Shown piece after piece: positions 53,460 to 61,523 of a stretch of 64,000 nt of DNA. The stretch is from an uncultured Lachnospiraceae bacterium. GTDB taxonomy: Bacteria; Bacillota; Clostridia; Lachnospirales; Lachnospiraceae. The first letter of the stretch is position 1; every line of letters starts with the position of its first letter. The notes beneath the pieces are model-generated. The model searched no databases and was not told the DNA's origin. It saw only the letters and a program-made list of their open reading frames with translations. A program made the translations under genes and the position numbers. The stretch covers positions 1 through 64,000 of the forward strand of contig CAJULA010000018.1 in assembly GCA_910587155.1 (NCBI GenBank), read 5' to 3'.

Positions 53460-53559
53460 CCTTTTGTCTCCTTCTTATCATAGACAGAACCTTATTTCCT
53501 GCCAATTCACTGTTTCCGTTAATCATAGCACAATGAGAGTTACCGCACAACTAAATTTC

Positions 53560-53720
53560 TTACGTCAGTGAAAAATTCCCGGCACTGGCAGGATCATCTT
53601 TGCTGAACACAGCCGCCTTTTTAAGTCACCCCTCAGATAAAACGGTTTCACTTCCGCTCAGAATCCATGCAGGCTTGACATCATATACCCCCATGCCTAA
53701 GGACAATTTCGCGCCTACCT
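53560..53720 (-). other. Intergenic stretch with a possible 3' gene remnant
   Basis: The 513 bases between 53460 and 53972 hold no complete gene. On the minus strand around 53633-53730 a short open stretch reads KLSLGMGVYDVKPAW and runs on through SGSETVLSEG to a stop, with coding-like composition but no start. I do not recognise it. The rest is AT-rich and shows only the terminator at 53914-53947. Confidence 0.25.
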
Positions 53721-53913
53721 GACAAAAAGAAAATATAACTCATTTAAGGAAGCCTATCTTCTTTACTTGGAAAGCTCATGTTAACAGCGTGAATACATCT
53801 ATTCCCACAATGTTATCCTTTTTGCTGTTTTAGCAGAAAAACTGTCGGCAATTATCACGGGGATATGCTGATGTACTATAACGAAAATGCACCGACGTTT
53901 CACACGGTAATTA

Positions 53914-53947
53914 CATTAAAACAATAGGAGGCATACAAACGCCTCCT
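53914..53947 (-). terminator. Terminator of lipoprotein gene
   Basis: AGGAGGC (53926-53932) and GCCTCCT (53941-53947) pair around an eight-base loop. On the minus strand ATTGTTTTAATG follows. It lies 26 bases past the stop codon. Confidence 0.7.
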
Positions 53948-53972
53948 AAACATTTTTCATCCTACGGCTTTA

Positions 53973-54836
53973 TTAATGCTCATAATATGTAGTATCATCC
54001 AATCCCTGTATCGTATATGCCTCTAATATACTGCCATCCACGGCATTAACCGTGCAAACGTAATTGAGCAAAGCATCCATCTCTATCCCATCTTTCATAT
54101 TGTTAAATCCAATGATGTAAGCTAACGCACCTTTGTCTTTTTCCTTTATTTCACTCCAATCCGCAACACACAAATCCGAACTCCAGCCATAAGTCTCATT
54201 GATGCATAATTTTAATTCCTTTGCATTTTCACCAAGGTCTGTTTCCATCGCTTTCTGTGCAATCTGTACCGCTTTCTCCTCGCTGATGCCGCCCGCCGCC
54301 TGCACCTTTGCCTCAAGTTCTGCTCTTTTAGCGCGATCCTCTGCCTCATACTCTGTTTCCGTCTTTCGATTCATGTTGAGAGATATCCGAAAATTGCAGT
54401 CAATAATCTCCAAAAGCTCCTCGTCGGTAAGCTCCCTGTCCGGCAAATAATATTCTCCGGTAGATACAATATAACAGAGTGATCCTTCCGTCACATCCTC
54501 CGCACTGTCCACCTCCTGAATCATCCTTTCAGGCTTTGCCGTTTCATTCTGATAGGATTCCTGCAGTTCTGCCATACGCTCTTTTTCTTTGTCAGAGTAT
54601 GCCCTCACTATACTGCCCGTTTCCTCACACTTTCCATTTGTCTGTGTCTGGGCAGAGTCCCCATCAGTCTGTACTGACGTGACTTCCTGTTCTGTTTCTG
54701 AAATCACAAACTGTACTTCCTGATCTGCCTGTGAGCCGGTATTCTCCGTTTTCCCGCATCCTGTCAGCGAGAAAACATTTGCAAACGTTAAAACTACAAC
54801 AAAAGCAACTAATAACTTTGGATATTTTTTCTTCAT
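53973..54836 (-). CDS. Lipoprotein, paralogue of the adjacent anti-sigma-like protein
   Basis: A 287-residue protein with a lipobox FSLTGCGKTE at the end of a hydrophobic signal (about residues 8-27). The rest matches the neighbouring protein at 54931-55827 block by block: SDKEKERMAELQESYQN, SAEDVTEGSLCYIVSTG, LTDEELLEIID, ISEEKAVQIAQKAMETDLG and a closing VNAVDGSILEAY. The last part resembles PepSY-type repeats. It probably sits outside the membrane as a partner of the ECF sigma system. It arose by duplication with gain of a lipid anchor. Confidence 0.75.
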   Translation of the reverse strand: MKKKYPKLLVAFVVVLTFANVFSLTGCGKTENTGSQADQEVQFVISETEQEVTSVQTDGDSAQTQTNGKCEETGSIVRAYSDKEKERMAELQESYQNETAKPERMIQEVDSAEDVTEGSLCYIVSTGEYYLPDRELTDEELLEIIDCNFRISLNMNRKTETEYEAEDRAKRAELEAKVQAAGGISEEKAVQIAQKAMETDLGENAKELKLCINETYGWSSDLCVADWSEIKEKDKGALAYIIGFNNMKDGIEMDALLNYVCTVNAVDGSILEAYTIQGLDDTTYYEH

Positions 54837-54881
54837 TCCTTTATCCTCTCGTTCTCATTTATTTATAACATTCCCTACCAA

Positions 54882-54913
54882 AGAGCCGGAAAAGTGCTGT
54901 TGCTTTTTCGGCT
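54882..54913 (-). terminator. Hairpin between the two paralogous genes
   Basis: GAGCCGGAAAAG (54882-54893) and CTTTTTCGGCTC (54902-54913) form a 12-pair stem. On the minus strand only a short T run follows, so partial read-through to the lipoprotein gene is likely. Confidence 0.55.
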
Positions 54914-54930
54914 CTGGCGTTTCAATATTT

Positions 54931-55827
54931 TTATTTATACGTATATAGTATACTTCCATCCACAGCGTCAATAATGTATCCATAAGTAGCATGAGTATCC
55001 GGATTACCAAAGCCTACGTCGTATATCACGCCCGCTTTGCTCTCACTCGCTAACTCTGCTTTCGAATAATCCGATGCGTCCAACAGGCTCACGCCGGGAG
55101 TCCCGTCATTGTACATCATTAATTCCAGCTCATTTGCTTTGTCACCAAGGTCAGTCATTAACTGTTTTTTTGCGATTTCTACCGCTTCGTCCCTGCTGAT
55201 CCCATTTGCGTCCTGCACAGTTTTTTCAAGCCGTTCTGTTTTTTCCCGTGCTTCCGCTGCGGCTGCCTGCGCCTGCGGACCATGCGCAACGGCATAGCTC
55301 ATCTTATGCTGGAAATCAATGATTTGAAGCATCTCCTCATCTGTCATTTCCTGCGCGGGAAGATTGAAAATGCCCGTAGCCCTGATATAGCAGAGTGTAC
55401 CCTCAGGTGCATCCTCCGCATTATCTACCTGTGTAATGACCTTTTCGGGGAATGTGCCGTTTTTGTATGCCTGCCAGAGTGCTTCACTGCGTTCCTTTTC
55501 ACTGTCGGAATACGCCCTTGAGAAACCGTCCGCCAGTACATCACGCTGTGACTGTACCATATCGTTAAGACCTTTCATTTCCTCTTCGGGAACGCTCTCC
55601 ATTCTCTCCTGTACCACACTTGCCACGAACGCCCGAACCGGAAAACTGACTGCCCCCGCCGCCAGTACGAACGCTGCAGCAGCCGTCGCCATCCTCCGAA
55701 AACCCCATACGCTTGTATTCTTATTTCCATGTTCCATCCGTTTCTGAATATTCTTAATGACCTCCACCTGCATTTCCGATGAAATATGCACCTGATCCAT
55801 GACTTTCTTTACCTCATATCCATCCAT
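54931..55827 (-). CDS. Anti-sigma-factor-like membrane protein
   Basis: A 298-residue protein. A short cytoplasmic N-terminus (about 1-45), one membrane segment (MATAAAAFVLAAGAVSF region) and an outer domain of about 220 residues. Its start at 55827 has AAGGAGG eight bases upstream and lies inside the last codons of the ECF sigma gene, the usual sigma/anti-sigma coupling. The outer domain shares blocks with the lipoprotein next door and ends in IIDAVDGSILYTYK. It likely binds the sigma factor inside and senses a signal outside. A longer frame to 55995 is only the sigma gene read in another frame. Confidence 0.78.
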   Translation of the reverse strand: MDGYEVKKVMDQVHISSEMQVEVIKNIQKRMEHGNKNTSVWGFRRMATAAAAFVLAAGAVSFPVRAFVASVVQERMESVPEEEMKGLNDMVQSQRDVLADGFSRAYSDSEKERSEALWQAYKNGTFPEKVITQVDNAEDAPEGTLCYIRATGIFNLPAQEMTDEEMLQIIDFQHKMSYAVAHGPQAQAAAAEAREKTERLEKTVQDANGISRDEAVEIAKKQLMTDLGDKANELELMMYNDGTPGVSLLDASDYSKAELASESKAGVIYDVGFGNPDTHATYGYIIDAVDGSILYTYK

Positions 55828-56302
55828 TGTATACCTCCTTCCATGCTGACCGCATCCCGCATCTGTTTCCTTCCCCGCAGCAGTCGCAGCTTTACTGCGC
55901 TTTCCGTGATTCCAAGAATTTCCGCTATCTCCTTTATCTGATATCCTTCTACATAGTGCAGATAAATGACTGTTTTTGCTTGACTGGCAGTTCAAGAAGT
56001 TCTTTTAATGTTTCTTTTTCCTCCGGTGCCACAAGAGTGTTTTCTACTTCGTCTATGGAAACCTTTGGGTGCCGGATTCGGAAGCGTATCATGTCACGGC
56101 AGATATTGGTAGCCACCCGGATCAGCCAGGCCTTTTCATGCTCCTCATCACAGAATTCCGGCTTTTTCTCCAAATATCGGCAAAAAGTATCCTGTATGGC
56201 GTCCTGAACATCATGCTCATTGCAGAGTATGACAATACAGACTTTATAGAGGGTATCACTGTATTTTACAACTGCTTCCCTTATGTCCTTCTCGCTATCC
56301 AT
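55809..56302 (-). pseudogene. ECF RNA polymerase sigma factor, frameshifted at an A5 run
   Basis: The first frame codes for region 2 (DVQDAIQDTFCRYLEKKP and HEKAWLIRVATNICRD) and breaks after LPVKQKQSF. The next frame resumes with YLHYVEGYQIKEIAEILGIT and SAVKLRLLRGRKQMRDAV, a clear region 4 helix-turn-helix. One extra A in the run at 55973-55977 (T on the plus strand) would restore LPVKQKTVIYLHYVEG, a normal ECF sequence. The gene ends inside the anti-sigma start. Sequencing error or true inactivation cannot be told apart here. Confidence 0.82.
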
Positions 56303-56571
56303 GTGTTCACCTCCTTTGTTTTAAACACGCACAAAGTGAGCAAAAAGTTACATTACATTTTTAATTTTTTTAATTTTTTATTTTCTTTTCAATTGTAATC
56401 CCATTTTATCAATAAATAAAAAAGGTACGGAACACAGCCAACGCCATGCTCCGAAACCTTTTCTTCTACAAAAATTTCATATTCTTTCCTTTACATTTCC
56501 CTCTGCTGACTCTTTGCATTTTCATTATACTGCGTTTGCCGGAAATGTTTACATCTACAATTCACAACATA

Positions 56572-56909
56572 TCACATCGTTCCTGTAAACGCGCCAAGCT
56601 GATGTTCGATCTGGTGTGCCTGGAAATCCGTAACCCTGCCGGCTTTCAGAATACCGTTCTCCGCCATAGCCGAATCCCACATCAGATTACTTCTCACCTG
56701 CATGGCGGGAACGGAAGCCGTCAGCTCAGGATCAAGTACCGCAAAAGAAGCATACGCACCAAACACACCTGTCTTAATTCCTTTTTCCTCATTGGTAATG
56801 ACTGCACCGCAGTTTTGTTCAGCACCTGTGCCGCTATGATCTTACAGCAGTCAATAACAGAGCCTCCTCCTACCACAAGGATAAAGTCCACACCTTTTTC
56901 TTTTGCCAA
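56572..56909 (-). pseudogene. Iron-containing alcohol dehydrogenase remnant (N- and C-terminal pieces)
   Basis: The minus strand holds FILVVGGGSVIDCCKIIAA, the NAD-binding motif. In a shifted frame follow GAVITNEEKGIKTGVFGAYASFAV-type sequence and DPELTASVPAMQV. This joins directly to RSNLMWDSAMAENGILKAG and VTDFQAHQIEHQLGA. About 52 residues between AMQV and RSNL, expected in butanol-dehydrogenase-like enzymes, are missing. Exactly that missing piece is found at 60301-60456. A second internal deletion lies after KIIAA. The gene is dead. Confidence 0.8.
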
Positions 56910-56929
56910 CGCAGTGCCTGTACCCTCCT

Positions 56930-57656
56930 ATGCCTTTCAGCTTCAGAAATTTCTTTTGTCAAATTTTCAATATCTTTGATAATTTCATCTATATTGTTAT
57001 AACGCTTGTTTCTATCTCTATTAGTCGCCTTTGTTATTACATAAGATAATTTTTTGTTCAAATCACTTTTTCCTGTAATATAATCGACAATCTTCCCAAT
57101 CGAATATATATCACTTAACTTGTTCAATAACGTAAATGAAGATAATCCAAAAGGATCAATAAAATAATGCGAGTTTTTAGGCGTCGATGTTGATTTCAAG
57201 CTATGAACTACCATAGTATCTTTACTCAATCCAAAGTCTGACAGAACAACATGTCCCTACTTTATTAAAATATTTCCTAAGTGCAAATCTCTATGGATAA
57301 TTCCTGCATCATGAACATCCTTCATTCCTAAAAGCAATTCATTGATTAAATTCAAAAGCATATCATCTGTCACAAATGGATTATTGTTAAGGTAATCAAA
57401 TACATTGCAATCACATTTTTCCATCAAATTTCTGCAACCTTATACTCATTTTTTATCTGTGGCACTCCAGACTTTTCCTCTAGCTCTAAACCATATTTTT
57501 TCAAAAAGGATTTTGCCCTGCCCAAAATTGAATCCGAAAGGTAAGAATCAATCCCTGATAGTGAGCTCCATATTTTCCCCACCCATCTATTTCAACTCTT
57601 TCTTCAAAGAACATTCCATCAAAATACTCAAATAATTTATTTATTGCTGATTCCAT
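56930..57656 (-). pseudogene. Dead Ser/Thr protein kinase-like gene
   Basis: Reading the minus strand from the ATG at 57656, frames must be changed at least twice and one stop crossed. The pieces spell a kinase: MESAINKLFEYFDGMFFEE, SILGRAKSFLKKYGLELEE, IIHRDLHLGNILIK then a TAG, and GHVVLSDFGLSKD, followed by NKLSDIYSIGKIV and RDRNKRYNNIDEIIKDIE. The catalytic HRDLH and DFG motifs are clear. The stretch is AT-rich compared with its surroundings. Its end is fused to the alcohol dehydrogenase remnant. It came with an insertion and has decayed. Confidence 0.75.
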
Positions 57657-57712
57657 CTTTCCTCCTAATATGTCACAACTATAGATTGCTCCATCTGCTC
57701 AAACATGAATTA

Positions 57713-57976
57713 TTACTCTACCGTTCCCCACACATGCTCTTTCAGACAAATATTTCCACTGTTAAAATCCGCAGCTTTTATCACATACAGATTATTTATG
57801 GCATCTACAACCTCATTCCGTCCAACAGCTTTTCCTTCTTTCTGCTGATACCATTCCTGCACTTCACTAATAAACCGTTCCTCTTCGATTCCAGTATCAT
57901 ATGCGCCTTTTTTATGCAACAAGTAAACAACATAAGCCTCCAGCCTGCTTAATTCCTGTTTTGCGGACTTTCCAAT
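57713..57976 (-). pseudogene. C-terminal part of the metalloprotease-like protein, out of frame
   Basis: This frame reads SAKQELSRLEAYVVYLLHKK and continues for about 80 residues to a stop at 57713. It follows on naturally from the 57912-59096 gene if the run of six A at 57977-57982 (T on the coding strand) had seven. The upstream gene's own ending (GLCCLLVA) looks like nonsense. A separate small gene starting at 57922 is the weaker alternative. Confidence 0.55.
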
Positions 57977-59096
57977 AAAAAAGGCTGAAACGATTATCAG
58001 TTGGATATAATTGAATACGCTCTCTCTTTTCTGTCCACAGAACCTTGTTCAGCTTTCCCCTCTCCATTTTCATAAGAATCTGGTCTTTAAATTCATCATA
58101 TACATCCAGAAAACCGCTGTACAAATGGTTTCCATCGACAGTATTGAAATCATAATTATCTTTGTCAGCAACTGCAAATAATCGATTCTTACGCTTTACT
58201 GGCGCCGGATGCTGCCAGTCATGGAAAACCGTCTTATACAATACCCTGTCCGTATAGTAATACAGATCAAAAAAGTCCATATACATCATCGGCGCAAGAT
58301 AAGTATAATCTTCAAGAACAGTGTCTGAACCCTTTTCTTCCATGATAATCTTCAATACAATATGGTAGGCAATCATATCGGCATCATATTCCTCTTTCTC
58401 AGGATGTTCTCTGGTGTATTTCCTGCCAATAGCTGCCAGATAGGCATGTGCAATCTCATGTGCCAGACTGAATGCCACGATTGTCCAATAGCAGTCCTCG
58501 GAAAGTTGAAGTATCTGAATATCCCCGTTTACCGTGTCCATTAGCGCCTGATTCGCATCCATGCCCTGCATTTCCCCAAATATGCACACATCATTCATTA
58601 AGAATAATACATATTTGAAACACTCCCCATATGTTTCCAGATTATCAAAATCCTTAGACCACTTAAACATTGCCAGCAGAAACCCCATTACAGTTGATTC
58701 AAACAGCTCATCAATATGTACAAATGCCGGATTTACCTTGTCATTATAAATATAACTGTTTATCGAATTCTGGTATAGGTTACTCAATTCAATTTCTGTT
58801 CCGGTATAACCATATTCCTTTGCGAAGTATCTTTTGACTATATCAAACATTGTCTGCAAATTATACCTTGCCATATTCTCTTTTAACTGTTCTTCCGTAA
58901 AATAGGAAGAAAAATACTTTAACATGGCTTTGCAGCCCCGTTCCAGCTTGCTTACTGCCCTTTTAAGAGACTGTTTCAGCCCTTTCTCCGCCTCCCGTTC
59001 CTCCATCTTATGGAGCTGGCCTTCGACTGCCGTAAGCTCCTGTAAAACGGAATCCATCTTTTTCTCCATCACATTGACATACGACGCCATTTCCAT
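57912..59096 (-). CDS. Putative zinc metalloprotease with N-terminal coiled coil
   Basis: A protein of about 394 residues from the ATG at 59096 (AAAGGGG before it). Residues 5-60 are a charged coiled coil. The metal motif LAHEIAHAYLA sits at about 213-217 (HExxH), and EEYDADMIAYHIV about 25 residues later may give the third ligand. No signal peptide or membrane segment is seen, so it acts in the cytoplasm if active. The family is not recognised beyond a zincin-like pattern. It may be frameshifted near its 3' end. It lies in an AT-rich accessory patch beside a PBECR4-like gene and a dead kinase. Confidence 0.65.
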   Translation of the reverse strand: MEMASYVNVMEKKMDSVLQELTAVEGQLHKMEEREAEKGLKQSLKRAVSKLERGCKAMLKYFSSYFTEEQLKENMARYNLQTMFDIVKRYFAKEYGYTGTEIELSNLYQNSINSYIYNDKVNPAFVHIDELFESTVMGFLLAMFKWSKDFDNLETYGECFKYVLFLMNDVCIFGEMQGMDANQALMDTVNGDIQILQLSEDCYWTIVAFSLAHEIAHAYLAAIGRKYTREHPEKEEYDADMIAYHIVLKIIMEEKGSDTVLEDYTYLAPMMYMDFFDLYYYTDRVLYKTVFHDWQHPAPVKRKNRLFAVADKDNYDFNTVDGNHLYSGFLDVYDEFKDQILMKMERGKLNKVLWTEKRERIQLYPTDNRFSLFYWKVRKTGIKQAGGLCCLLVA

Positions 59097-59182
59097 TTTC
59101 TTTCCCCTTTCCGCAGGGCGGTTTCCCCGCCCTTCCCCCATAATTTTGAATGTTCAATCTGCTCCTCCTCCTGTTTTAGAGC

Positions 59183-59222
59183 AAAAAAACAGCACCTAAA
59201 CCGTTTTTGGCTTAGATGCTGT
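59183..59222 (-). terminator. Strong terminator of PBECR4-like operon
   Basis: ACAGCACCTAAACC and GGCTTAGATGCTGT pair closely around GTTTTT. On the minus strand the stem is followed by seven T. It ends the transcript from 59914. Confidence 0.85.
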
Positions 59223-59340
59223 GACTGCTGTCCTTATTCTGTTGTACCACCTTCCGTTTGGATTTTCTCTGTCTTTTATCGTACATATCGTGTATCCAGT
59301 CCTTTACGGTGGCTTTCCACATCTCCTGCTTATATGCCAT
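59212..59340 (-). CDS. Small basic protein, translationally coupled
   Basis: A 42-codon frame starting MAYKQEMWKATVKDW and ending in a Lys/Arg-rich tail (RQRKSKRKVVQQNKD). Its ATG overlaps the last codons of the PBECR4-like gene, and GGGAG lies ten bases upstream. It runs into the terminator stem. It could be a partner or antitoxin of the upstream protein. No family is recognised, and chance is possible. Confidence 0.4.
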   Translation of the reverse strand: MAYKQEMWKATVKDWIHDMYDKRQRKSKRKVVQQNKDSSHSI

Positions 59341-59914
59341 TTCTTTTTTTCTCCCATAGTGCAAGGAAATCCGATACAAGGCTCTCCTTCCTCTTATCCG
59401 TACATTTTCCAAGCAGGGCTTCACTGTCATTTAACATATCTGCCGTGTGGTATATGCCTTTGCCTCTCTCTGATTTGACAAGCCCAAAATGCAGGATTTT
59501 CTTCCCCGTCTCATGCACAAGCAGGTAATCGCTCTGAAACTCCGATTCCTTATTCTTCTCTTTTTCATACAGGTACAGCTTTGAATAAGACGAAAACATT
59601 TCCCCTAATTCCCCAAGGTTATCCAGTTTCCGGTGGATCATTTCAAGCATCCTGCGCTGTTTTTCCTCCGTCTTATAGTATTTCCGCACCAGCTTTTCCA
59701 CCGATTCCATTGTGACACACTGCTTTTTAATCGCATAAGCGCCGAAGTCCCCGGTAAACTGGTTTGGCTTTCCAAGATACTGCATCCCCATTAAATGTGG
59801 TATCTTAATCTCTGAATTTGTAAGGTGGAGGATATGCTTCTGTGTGTGGATATAATAGTCATACCTGCACAGCGTCTCTTTCGTATCCTGAAAAATCTCC
59901 AAAAGTGTCCGCAT
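59330..59914 (-). CDS. PBECR4-like domain protein (putative nuclease)
   Basis: A 194-residue protein. The order YDYYIHTQKHILHLTNSEI, then IPHLMGMQYLG and FTGDFGAYAIKK, is what I associate with PBECR4, a phage-related barnase/EndoU/ColicinE5/RelE-type nuclease fold. Candidate catalytic residues are the His in PHLMG and nearby Lys and Tyr. The start at 59914 has GGAAGGATG just upstream. It is followed by a coupled 42-codon gene and a strong terminator, a compact accessory unit. The family call is from memory of the pattern and should be checked. Confidence 0.55.
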   Translation of the reverse strand: MRTLLEIFQDTKETLCRYDYYIHTQKHILHLTNSEIKIPHLMGMQYLGKPNQFTGDFGAYAIKKQCVTMESVEKLVRKYYKTEEKQRRMLEMIHRKLDNLGELGEMFSSYSKLYLYEKEKNKESEFQSDYLLVHETGKKILHFGLVKSERGKGIYHTADMLNDSEALLGKCTDKRKESLVSDFLALWEKKRNGI

Positions 59915-59940
59915 TGTCTCATCCTTCCGTAAAAAGAAAC

Positions 59941-59964
59941 TGCCTGAGCGGTTAGGCTCAGGCA
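59941..59964. terminator. Hairpin with T tracts on both sides
   Basis: TGCCTGAGC and GCTCAGGCA pair around GGTTAG. The plus strand continues with TTACATTTCTTTTTT, and the minus strand with GTTTCTTTTTACGG. For the PBECR4-like gene it lies 27 bases upstream of the start, so on that strand it could act as an attenuator. Confidence 0.6.
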
Positions 59965-60300
59965 TTACATTTCTTTTTTGAATTGCAATTCACGCTTATT
60001 GAACTGCTAATGTTCAATAAGATTGGGAGCAGTCCTATAATAATTCCATAGGCAGAGACGACCTTTGTATTTCTATTGCCCGCAAAGTCGGGACGGGTAG
60101 CTCCTCTCTATCGCCGCAAAAGCACTGAAGCTTTTCATTACCTATAACCTATCATGCTCCTGCCGCATAGTCAACCGCTTTCCTGCTTTTTTCCGCTGTA
60201 AGCGTAACAGTTCAGCCTTCACCTTAAAATCAACGAATCCAACACCGGCTAGAAAATAGCCGGTGTTCCTATAAACAGCTTCTTTATGTTTTGAACTTAT

Positions 60301-60456
60301 GGCTGTATAATCCTGTGGATTTGCGATGGCTGTCCTTAAATTTTGGATAACACTTTTCATCAAAGCTTCTGCAATGTCATCAGAAACATTATCCTCATCG
60401 GGTTTGCTCATATAGATCTCCATGATATGTGACAACGTGTCAAACCCGTCTGATAC
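60301..60456 (-). pseudogene. Middle fragment of the iron-containing alcohol dehydrogenase
   Basis: The minus strand reads VSDGFDTLSHIMEIYMSK, DNVSDDIAEALMKSVIQN and ends at NPQDYTA, 52 codons in all. This is the segment missing from the remnant at 56572-56909, joining AMQ on one side and RSNLM on the other. It is embedded in an open stretch from 60537 to 60142, whose downstream part (FLAGVGFVDFKVKAELLRL) I do not recognise. A perfect hairpin (AACACCGGCTA and partner, 60241-60267) follows. Confidence 0.7.
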
Positions 60457-60496
60457 CATCTGCTTTCTTGAAACATGGAAGCTGTATGCCGGACCA

Positions 60497-60679
60497 ACCT
60501 GCTTTCGTGAGAGAAAGCCCTCTGTGAGTTCTTTCAAAGAGCTGTACTCCCAGATCTGCCTCCAACAGATTGATCTGTTTTAAGACCGCCGTAGGTGTAA
60601 TGTAGGCCTGTTCCGCCGCCTTGCTGAAACTTCCGGCGTCTGCCACGCGGATAAATGTCTCCAGTTATGGATTATACAT
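60497..60679 (-). pseudogene. LysR-type regulator, N-terminal fragment
   Basis: From the ATG at 60679 the frame reads MYNP, then a TAA stop at 60667-60665 (probably CAA originally), then LETFIRVADAGSFSKAAE, YITPTAVLKQINLLE and LGVQLFERTHRGLSLTKAG. This is a complete LysR winged-helix domain. The ligand-binding domain is missing: the sequence turns into the alcohol dehydrogenase fragment. It likely regulated that enzyme before the region was rearranged. Confidence 0.75.
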
Positions 60680-60869
60680 CGCCTGTCACTGCCTTTCCTC
60701 CGTTTTTCAGATCTACATGCCGCACCGCGCTTTCTGTTATCTGAAAAGGCAATAAAACTTTCGCTTTTTAAGAATTTTTAATTCTTTATAAAAAATAAAG
60801 AAACTTTTACAATTTGGTAACATTTTTGCGGTATACTTTTTTATTATCTTATAAGGGTGGGGATATCAA

Positions 60870-61523
60870 TTGGCTGAAATACTGATAGTGGAAGACGAAC
60901 TTTCCATTAATGAACTGATCCGCAAAAATCTGAACCTCACAGGACATCATTGTACACAGGCTTTTGACGGGTTGTCTGCAGTCAGTTTGCTGGAAAACAG
61001 GAAATTTGATTTAATGGTACTGGATATTATGCTTCCCGGACTTAACGGTTACCAGGTATTGGAAAATGCCTGCGGAATACCGACTATTTTTCTGACTGCC
61101 AAAAGCGAGCTGGCCGATAAGCTGAAAGGGCTGACGATGGGGGCGGACGATTATCTTACCAAACCCTTCCAGATGCTGGAGCTGACAGCACGGGTGGAAG
61201 CCGTGCTGCGGCGGACAAAAAAAGCGGAACTGGAATTTACGCTGGGCAGTATGAAATACGACTTTGAAAGACATCAGGTTTTCCTGGACGGAGTAGTGAC
61301 AGAATGCACGCCAAAAGAATATGAACTGTTGGAGGTCCTGATCAGAAACCGGAATATTGCCCTTTCCAGGGAAAAGCTGTTAGATATGGTTTGGGGATAT
61401 GATTTTGAAGGGGGTACACGCACTGTGGACGTCCATATACAGAGACTGCGCCACAAGCTTCATCTGGAAAACCATATCAAAACAGTATACAAACTCGGAT
61501 ACCGGCTGGAGGTTTTGGAATGA
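60870..61523 (+). CDS. OmpR-family response regulator
   Basis: A 217-residue regulator with a receiver domain (EDE at 8-10, phospho-acceptor D52 in VLDIMLPG, Lys in FLTAKSE) and a C-terminal winged helix (CTPKEYELLEVLIRN, GGTRTVDVHIQRLRHKL). It starts with TTG behind GGGTGGGG. It overlaps the kinase gene by four bases. A -10-like TATACT lies at 60833-60838, but no clear -35. Target genes may include the secreted protein at 63021. Confidence 0.92.
   Translation: MAEILIVEDELSINELIRKNLNLTGHHCTQAFDGLSAVSLLENRKFDLMVLDIMLPGLNGYQVLENACGIPTIFLTAKSELADKLKGLTMGADDYLTKPFQMLELTARVEAVLRRTKKAELEFTLGSMKYDFERHQVFLDGVVTECTPKEYELLEVLIRNRNIALSREKLLDMVWGYDFEGGTRTVDVHIQRLRHKLHLENHIKTVYKLGYRLEVLE

Noticed and set aside
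60073..60138. A 21-codon frame on the minus strand with a possible start at 60138
   Set aside because: Too short to support; the ribosome site is weak and it ends near a small GC-rich inverted repeat, so it may be only leader RNA.
56446..60680. Prophage or integrative element
   Set aside because: Despite a phage-like PBECR4 call and gene debris, no integrase, capsid, tail, relaxase or transposase is seen.
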